Source of the DNA: Reticulitermes speratus
Lineage: Eukaryota; Arthropoda; Insecta; Blattodea; Rhinotermitidae
Direction of reading: 5' to 3'
NCBI GenBank assembly: GCA_021186555.1
Contig: JAJKFL010000031.1
Location: 19,498,487-19,562,486 of the forward strand
Length of the DNA: 64,000 nucleotides
In this document: positions 57,721 to 64,000 of the stretch, piece by piece
How positions within the stretch are numbered: position 1 is the stretch's first letter
Layout: each line of letters opens with the position of its first letter
Program-made: the position numbers and the translations under genes
The notes under the pieces: model-generated
What the model was told of the DNA's origin: nothing
The model's database searches: none
What the model saw: the letters and a program-made list of their open reading frames with translations, nothing else

Positions 57721-58439
57721 TTAAGAACTAATCTACAGTACCACACCAAATATGTATTGATAACTGAGGACTCTTGCACCTGTGTCATATAATCAGTTTC
57801 CTTCTTGGAAAGAATATTTTCTTGCTCTGAAGTGTATATTGGTCACTGCAGGTTTACACATGTATACTAATTTATGTGATATGAAACTATGAACTTGCGA
57901 AGAGTGTTCTCATGGGACAGTATTTTTGACTAGTCACTAGTCAATATTCATATGAGTAGCAACACCCTGTAACATTATTCTGTACAAAAATAGATACTGT
58001 TAATAGCACGTCTGAGTTGAAATTATGACTGACGCATACATTACAGGCTACTAAATTAAACTTTTCCGAGAATGTAAGCACGAGTATTTGTGGCTGTGAT
58101 CCAGTGTACCATAATATTGTCTTCGTTTCTTCTGCAGTACACTTTGCAATTACTTTTCCGTTCATAACTACGCGACCTCCATTGGTTTATAAGATTTTGA
58201 TCGTCCGTCAGAACATTGTCAAACCATTTGCAGTAAACCATCCTCCCGAGAATGTGAAGTAAAAAAAAAATGCAAATATACCTCTTAGAAACTGAAATTA
58301 ACATTATGAATGCAGAGGAGGCTAGTAACAACTGACCGTAGTCTGCTGTGCTGTTTATTGTTTTCTCTTGGTTCCTTGTTGCGTTTTTCGGAATTCGGTT
58401 AGGAAAGGACGTTCATATGAACGACATAACAGTGTACAT

Positions 58440-58718
58440 GCAGGTTCTTGAAAGTATTATTAGGATGGTCAAGTCAAGGAGGATTAGATAGCCAGGGAAG
58501 ATCTGAAGATCTTGGCATAGGTCAGAGGATATTAAAATGAAACTTGAAAAATAGGATATGGTGGTGTGGATTGGGTTTGTCTGGCTCAGGATTGGGGCCA
58601 GTGGCGGGATTTTATGAACATGGTAATGAACCCTCATGTTCCATACAGCGTGGAGAATTTCTTGACTATGCTGAGGACCTGTTAGCTTTTCAGAAAGGAC
58701 TCTGCTCCATGGAGTTAG
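58440..58718 (+). mobile_element. LINE 3' fragment, [12 protein letters not shown] family, copy 4
   Basis: It matches the last 250 bp of the copy at 3542-4301. TCAAGTCAAGGAGG, TTGGGTTTGTCTGGCTCAGG and GGGGCCAGTGGCGGG cover the ORF end. GGAGAATTTCTTGACTATGC, GAGGACCTGTTAGC and CTCCATGGAGTTAG cover the 3' UTR. It is directly followed by a SINE. Confidence 0.85.
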
Positions 58719-58954
58719 TTTTTTTCCAAGGCGCAACAACCCCCTAGTGGGCCAGGGCCTCCTCATTGTCGAGGCTTCGTGGTCACACGCAGACACTCCA
58801 CACTCGGTAGGACTCATCTGGGCCAGTGATCGGCCCGACGACAGAGACCTCTACCTTACAACACAGAACACTCACAATAGACAGACATCCATGCCCCCGG
58901 CGGGATTCGAACCCGCAGACCCACGCCTCAGACCGCGCGGCCACTGGGATCGGC
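58719..58954 (-). mobile_element. tRNA-derived SINE with clear box A and box B
   Basis: On the - strand the unit starts at 58954: GCCGATCCCAGTGGCCGCGC. It contains AGTGGCCGCGCGGTCTGAGG (box A region) and GCGGGTTCGAATCCCGCC (box B, a perfect GGTTCGAATCC), then a unique body. It ends in GCGCCTTGGAAAAAAA at the left, a short poly(A). The A-tail sits directly on the end of the LINE fragment at 58440-58718. The head cannot fold with a proper acceptor stem, so this is a SINE, not a tRNA gene. Confidence 0.85.
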
Positions 58955-58999
58955 ACTTTGAAATTACAATTTAAATTACTGTCCCGCGTTGCCGCTCGT

Positions 59000-59165
59000 A
59001 TGGCCTCTTACTCTGCCACCGCACGCCGTCACGTAATGGTAGCATCGTCCCTTGGTGTTCGGGAGGCGCCGGGGTTGAATGTTGGTCGTATGTTTTGACT
59101 GCGGTTTTTTGTGGTTTTTCGTAGTGACTTCCGGGAAAGTCTAAAATAGTGCATTAAACTAGGTC
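59000..59165 (+). mobile_element. SINE of the GAGGAAAACCAC family, + strand copy
   Basis: CACGTAATGGTAGCATCGTC (box A-like) and CGCCGGGGTTGAATGTTGG (box B-like) are followed by GTGGTTTTTCGTAGTGACTT and CCGGGAAAG. The latter block is the reverse complement of the GAGGAAAACCACGAAAACC pattern at 62650-62785. Confidence 0.6.
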
Positions 59166-59219
59166 ACGACTGCTTTCTTTCACGTAATTTCCAATTCATT
59201 TTTCACAACGATGTATCTA

Positions 59220-59640
59220 TTCGACGCTATATAAGGAGCGTCGATCTGTCGGCGTAGTGCAGAACCCGATTATTGGGGGGTAGGGAGGTTCTGAAACGTG
59301 TTTAGTAGGCAGATTAACTACCCAGCTGCGCGGGAGTAGTGAATTCTGATCAATAGCCATGCGTTGCACAGTCTTGTGGTTTCCTTTGTATAAATAAAGT
59401 GCGGCGAAATTTGCCGGTGTCTCAGATTGAGGAAGTGTTCTGAACATTGCTCTGTAGTTCACAGCTTTGTAACAACAAACGTTTTGGAGTGAACGACCAG
59501 GGACGGAATGCGGAACCGTTCTGGCCCCGTGTTGGACCGATGTGGTCCAGAATCGGTATAGCTGTTGTGCACGTTTCGTCCGTCGCATAGATCCTGTTAA
59601 GTAGGCAGTGATTATCCCACCCAGAGACAGTATTGCACGA
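59220..59640 (+). mobile_element. Possible solo LTR (TATA box and poly(A) signal in LTR-like spacing)
   Basis: ATATAAGG at 59229-59236 lies exactly inside an 8-bp perfect inverted repeat (TCGACGCT 59221-59228, AGCGTCGA 59237-59244). AATAAAG follows at about 59394. A TATA box followed by a poly(A) signal about 160 bp later fits the U3-R layout of an LTR. No TG...CA boundaries, target duplication or gag/pol frame could be established, so it may equally be another promoter-bearing repeat. Confidence 0.35.
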
Positions 59641-59654
59641 GGAATAACCTTAGT

Positions 59655-59830
59655 GGGGTAAAGTTCACCCTAGAACAGGCCATGAAGGGCCAGAGGGGAG
59701 TAGAGGTATAGGTCTACTCTTTCTTTAACCTCGGCGTTGGATGGGGTGGATGGTCAACGCCACGCCCCGGCCTCTTTACCCCTGGCAAGAAACCCGAATA
59801 GCTGACCCGTTATTCCCGAATGTTAAATGT
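59655..59830 (-). mobile_element. tRNA-derived SINE, copy 5
   Basis: GGGGTAAAGTTCACCC, ACAGGCCATGAAGGGCC, GAGGGGAGTAGAGGTATAGG, CTCGGCGTTGGATGGGG and GCCTCTTTACCCCTGG match the insertion at 31413-31572 and the left halves of the copies at 11975 and 30555. Same orientation as all other copies. Confidence 0.75.
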
Positions 59831-59951
59831 AAGAATGCACTGTGATTATTTAAAGTATGGTGACTAATGATGAATATCCGTACTTCGTGTACGGAGGCCC
59901 CGGCTTCGCTTCTCAGCCTGGAGACCGGCGAGTGATAGGATAGTACCTTAA

Positions 59952-60289
59952 CCCTTTGAACAATATCTTATGGACTTTTTTTTACGTATGGGTTATCGTA
60001 GATTTGCATTGAACCATCTTGATGACCTGAGGATTTCGAACAAATATGGATCATAATCATGTAAATGATGGTAGATTCAAATGTCAACCACTTTCTAGTA
60101 ACTACACGGAGCAGAGTTTTTTTTGAAAAGCTAATTGTTCTTGCTGGTCAAGAAATTTCCCGCGTTTTGTGGAACCCGAAGGTTCATCACCGCGTTCACA
60201 AGAGCCCGCCACTTGCCCTATCCTGAGCCAGATCATAGCGAACTTAATTGAAGGATGGTGTCATGGCATGACTACTGTCCCTCAAAAGG
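59952..60289. mobile_element. TTAA-flanked piggyBac-like MITE, interrupted by a LINE fragment
   Basis: TTAA at 59948-59951 and 60290-60293 flank a unit that starts CCCTTTGAACA and ends CCCTCAAAAGG (short inverted repeat). The LINE piece at 60122-60236 lies within it. The match is modest, so the pairing of the two ends may be chance. Confidence 0.45.
60122..60236 (-). mobile_element. LINE 3' fragment, [12 protein letters not shown] family, copy 5
   Basis: TGGTCAAGAAATTTCCCGCG, GTGGAACCCGAAGGTTCATC and CCTATCCTGAGCCA are the reverse complement of the last 100 bp of the family. Confidence 0.8.
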
Positions 60290-60469
60290 TTAAGGCAGGC
60301 CACACTCCCTTCCTTTATGTCCTATCCAAGTTATTTACGATCGGCGAGTCGCAGTTTTGGGATCGATCGTTCCTTTGCAGTGTTAACGTAAGATCGTGCT
60401 ATGTACAACGTGTATGTATGTATGTATGTCTAGTTAAACTACTATGTTTATGCAGCAGAATTATTTTTT

Positions 60470-60565
60470 AAAAGCCAAGAAATTTGCCATCTTTACGGAA
60501 TACGAAGGTCCTTTTTCGTGTTCACAAGACGCCGCAACAGGCCTTGATTTTAAGAACCAAATAAG
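60470..60565 (-). mobile_element. LINE 3' fragment, [12 protein letters not shown] family, copy 6
   Basis: CAAGAAATTTGCCATC, GGAATACGAAGGTCC and GTGTTCACAAGACGCCGC match the same end of the family as the copy at 60122-60236, in the same orientation and about 340 bp away. Confidence 0.6.
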
Positions 60566-60597
60566 TTACTTGGGAAAGAGTCCAAATTATGAAGTTT

Positions 60598-60645
60598 ATA
60601 ATAATATATAATAATAATAATTTAATTATTATTATTATTTATTAC
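60598..60645. repeat. (TAA)n/(TTA)n microsatellite
   Basis: ATAATA units pass into ATTATT units, giving a nearly palindromic AT-only tract. Confidence 0.9.
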
Positions 60646-62645
60646 CTCCTCTGAGGTCTAAAGATTCTTCTCGGCACCCTATTTGGAACATCCTTATTAT
60701 ATGTTCCTTCCGGTGAGGGCCACACCTCCCACTTGAAACAACAGGTGACATCTAAACACTGGTCCAAGGCTATAAGCACTTTTAACGATCTAACTTTACA
60801 GTGATGTCTCAACATTTTGGGTATAGTTTTCTGTAGATGTCTTCGAACACGGAGAGTCTTGGACGAATCCGGAACTATGTAAAGAATGTTTGTCTTGCCT
60901 CTGTGGCCAATCCGATTAACTTTATAGAAACATGCACAGAAGGAGTGCAGTGTTGTGGAGGTTTGCACGAGTCGAAATTTTAGAATTCTACCCAGTCTGG
61001 TCCGAGGAAGATTCGGCCCGACCAAGAAGTTTACCTTCAAATGCGTTCCCTGTAACTGATCGCAGCCCGACGTCTTATATTTCAGCCCGGAAGTAGGCCG
61101 ATCTGAATATCTGGTATTAGTTTGGCCTATGAAGAACCGTACATAGATGTTGGACGCCCGGTGTGTAAGGTGGTGTTATCTTGAACTATTTCTGGTTTTG
61201 TTTTCGGTGCCCAATTTTACAAGCCCATCTTTAAATGAATTCACGCATCACGACATAAAGTTCACGTACAGCCCCATTGTATGTCGCAATTCGCAGCTTC
61301 TCCGAAACGTCAGTAACTGTTTGCCAATCGACATGCCGTAACATCCCATAAGAACCGGATGTTCAAATCTCGCCATCTTTTATTAGTTCAGCTGAACTTG
61401 CCTCTGTGTCTATACACACACAATAAAGACCTGTATGGGGAGTGAAAGTAAAGGCGAGTAATCAGCGTCACGGTCCGTTCACCTTACCCCAAGTGCAGTG
61501 ATTGAGCCTTCACTAATCAGTGGAGAGGATACATGTACTGGGTGGGACTCGAGAGGTGCTGTGAAGGAGGTAACGTCGAGGTAAATCCCCGTCAGTACTG
61601 GAAATCGAATACCGATTTTTCACTCGAAGACAGCCACTTTACTGGCCGAGTTATTGTGGTTGTGTTTGTGGAAGTACATTTCTCCTTACCTTCAAAGAAA
61701 CGCATTTTAATAACCTGCACTGGCCTCAAAATCCGCTTCGAGCGTAGATCTTTCTCCAATTCCTGGCCCTGCTGCTTAGTAATAATTACAGTTATTGTCT
61801 TCACTCATTCCATAAGCATGGTCCTTCTGTTTGCTGCTTACAGTAATCTCTCGACCATAACTTACTAAATATAACTTGTCGCGTATTTTAGGCTTAATAC
61901 TTCTGCTTTTTTTTCCCTCTCTTGCTCCGTCACTATAGATTATTACTGGCATAACCAGTATTTTGTATAATCGACAACAATGTATGTGTACTTCTGGATG
62001 TTACATCAGTAGTTCCAAATGTGTGTGGATTGTCTCCGTATTTTCAATACTTGCATATAATATATAAGTCATATTTAAGCTTCATGTAGGCTATATATAA
62101 TAGGTGTATATACGGTAATACACTGACTATGAAACTTGACATTGGTTGCTACAGTAACACGGCTTACTGCATGTTTACAGTCTGTTGGAACTTGGATTTG
62201 ACAATCAGCCACCTTCCTGCCGAAAGCTGTTCGTGATATAGAACACCAGACGAAAATAGGACGTGCACTATTTCTGAAAGGTGACATGTAGTGTCGGTGC
62301 TATTTAGACAATGAAATTACGCAAGAATTGTTGTTTACATTGGCGAACCGTCGTGAGTGACATCTGTAAAACGGTGTCATGTAATACTGAATTATGTAGA
62401 ATGGAGTTTTAGATGGCTTGTGCCTAAATTAAAGATAAAGGATCGAGCAAAGACTGCATCTCTTTCCATTTACATACTCTTTAACGTAAATACTCCAGTT
62501 TTTGACGCACGATCACTGAATGGCACATTACTTCGTCACCGGATACATTTTTGTGAGTTATTTAGTGATACTGAATCAGCGAAGTATCGGGGGATAAATA
62601 ATCGATGAATCGTGACCTGAAAATGGTTTGGGAGAAAGCGTTCGT
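60646..62645. other. CpG-rich intergenic stretch, no recognised gene
   Basis: Open frames of 60-130 codons occur on both strands, but none shows recognisable motifs. The CpG level is higher than in the first 50 kb. It is probably further transposon sequence that I cannot name. Confidence 0.4.
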
Positions 62646-62649
62646 GGCT

Positions 62650-62785
62650 TGATCATGACAATATCCCGGAATTTTCCTGGAGACTGAGGAAAACCACGAA
62701 AACCTCGCTCAAGATAGCCGGTACCCCAGCCGAGATACGAATAGTGCCGAGTAAGTCTGGAGCGTTACGGCTACGTTAACCTATC
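62650..62785 (-). mobile_element. SINE of the GAGGAAAACCAC family, - strand copy
   Basis: CCTGGAGACTGAGGAAAACC, ACGAAAACCTCGCTCAAG, ATAGCCGGTACCCCAGCC and a right end GGAGCGTTACGGCTACGTTA fit a tRNA-derived SINE read from the - strand. The box B-like part is degraded. Confidence 0.6.
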
Positions 62786-62821
62786 CAGTAAGAATTAGTT
62801 TTCAGGGTGGTTGGTCTCATA

Positions 62822-64000
62822 TACAGGGTGTTCTGGACGTAATGACCGAACTTGAGCGTGTTCTACAGGACATTTGGAGCAAAAAATGTCTAAAATTATA
62901 GTTCGTTTCAACACCGTTATCAAAGTTAAGTGCCAGCTTCATGTAGCACTGAATAAACATTTTCTTCTTCAACTCGCCTTTATTATTATTTTAAACGTTT
63001 ACAACAACATTGAAGTTTCGGGTCATTATATACAACGCTTGCTCGAAATGCCTACCATCACACCGTATGCATGCTGCCAGTCGTTGTGCCATTTAGGCCT
63101 GATGTTGCCACTGCATGCCTTTGTTTTCTGATACCAACGGCGGGTTCATTTGTGGCCTCTACTAACGGATGCCTTTCTGCCGGTTTACCACCGTGACACA
63201 ATTTCGACTTCATACAACCCACAGAAAGAAATATAATGGGTTCAAGTCGGTTGACCGATCGCTACATTTCTTCCAATCCACCTTCGTTCATAATTTTGGT
63301 TTAAAAATTCCGTGACACTTCTGCCGAAATGTGGAGTTGCCCCGTCATGTTACAGCCACATTCGTCCTTGTGTTGCAAGAGGCACATCCTCTAAATACAG
63401 AGACAATTTGTTTTCCAGAACATTTCTGTAATACGGAGCAGTCCAACGCCCCTCGATAACGTGCGGTCCAGTCGGGTTATTGCCTAATAATCCACGCCAC
63501 ATCATGTGCCTAAGAGCGTCGTCGCGCTGTGTTGGTAATGCCACCCCTAGTAACCTGAGCCTTATCTGTGAACAAAATGCGGCAGAATTTGTAGCCGTGG
63601 TTGCAGCCATTCGCAAAATCTTACACGGTGGCGTGATCTCCCGTCCTGCGGAGTTGCACTCTTTGAAGGTGATACGGTTAGAAACAATCATGGTGCAACA
63701 TTCTTCATACCTGTTTCTGAGCTGCACCAGTCGTTCTGGAAATTCTGCGTATACTTATACATGGGCTTCGTTGCACTGCGTTGATCTGTAGAAGAGACTA
63801 TTGAAGTTTGGCAATTACGTCGCAGAACATTCTGTATATTGAGTCGTTTTGAGCACGGTATTATCGGAATATAATGATTTGGTAGGCTTTGATTCTGGCT
63901 CTTGAAGAAACAGAAGCTTGCATGCGCCAACTCTTAATGTCGCTAGGCTGCGTGGTCATTGTTTGTTACACCCACATCTTTGCTGACATTACAAGCTCTG
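62822..64000 (-). mobile_element. DDE transposon, 3' part, cut by the window edge
   Basis: The left terminus is TACAGGGTGTTCTGG at about 62822. On the - strand the transposase frame, with breaks, gives MMWRGLLGNNPTGPHVIEGR, WTAPYYRNVLENKLSLYLED, DVPLATQGRMWL near 63350, then HDGATPHF, and a C-terminal CDGRHFEQAL near 63050. These motifs belong to a widespread arthropod DDE transposase of the Tc1/mariner superfamily (GPHxIxGRLTGxxYxxFLxxxLPxLLEDVPLxxRxxMWxQHDGAPxH pattern). The N-terminal half and the right terminus lie beyond 64000 or are decayed. Confidence 0.8.

Noticed and set aside
58891..58954. tRNA gene on the - strand
   Set aside because: Box A and box B are excellent, but the ends do not form a 7-bp acceptor stem and the unit continues into a SINE body with an A-tail.
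59217..59588. 123-codon open frame on the - strand
   Set aside because: It overlaps the TATA/poly(A) LTR-like segment in reverse and shows no protein family features.
60642..61040. 132-codon open frame on the - strand
   Set aside because: No recognisable domain or homologous pattern. CpG-rich repeat-like DNA easily yields frames of this length.
1..64000. CRISPR array, operon or prokaryotic genes
   Set aside because: Regularly spaced repeats are absent, and the four real genes have GT-AG introns, so this is eukaryotic nuclear DNA.

Overview
This window looks like a repeat-rich insect nuclear genome. It is AT-rich, its genes are split by GT-AG introns, and coding exons make up only about 3.5 kb of 64 kb. 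The LINE remnants with the [21 protein letters not shown] / [25 protein letters not shown] ending are of a type I associate with cockroaches and termites (Blattodea). That placement is inference, not proof.

Four conserved single-copy genes lie head to tail on the + strand. GPKOW (2447-13213, 7 exons) is a G-patch/KOW spliceosome factor. NHP2 (15371-18231, 3 exons) is an H/ACA snoRNP protein. AK3 (23567-29409, 4 exons) is the mitochondrial GTP:AMP phosphotransferase. ATG4D (32128-48230, 7 exons) is the Atg8-processing cysteine protease of autophagy. All four models were built by hand from splice signals. Every intron starts with GT and ends with AG, and the exon phases add up to open frames of 325, 164, 224 and 448 codons. 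The genes do unrelated housekeeping jobs; nothing suggests they form a functional cluster.

Most of the rest is transposon debris. There are LINE 3' ends of at least three kinds: a [16 protein letters not shown] family with six copies, an R1-like RNase H element, and a jockey-like RNase H element broken into several successive pieces in ATG4D intron 1. DNA-transposon relics include mariner, a hAT/GTF2IRD2-like element, two other DDE elements, and TTAA-flanked piggyBac-like elements. There is also a Penelope-like remnant and tRNA-derived SINEs. One SINE is a clean 160-bp insertion with 15-bp target-site duplications inside the RNase H frame of the R1-like LINE.

From 48.2 kb to the right edge I see no confident host gene. 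From about 56.7 kb the sequence becomes richer in CpG and is packed with SINE, LINE, possible LTR and DNA-transposon pieces. It ends inside a DDE transposon read from the - strand.

The most interesting signal is a pair of hammerhead-ribozyme-like RNA motifs in NHP2 intron 2 (16757-16799 and 17841-17885). Their three stems covary between the two copies around a CTGANNA ... GAAAC core. This is the kind of motif carried by Penelope-like retroelements, but here with one conserved extra U. The second copy sits inside a 350-bp unit bounded by perfect 30-bp inverted repeats.
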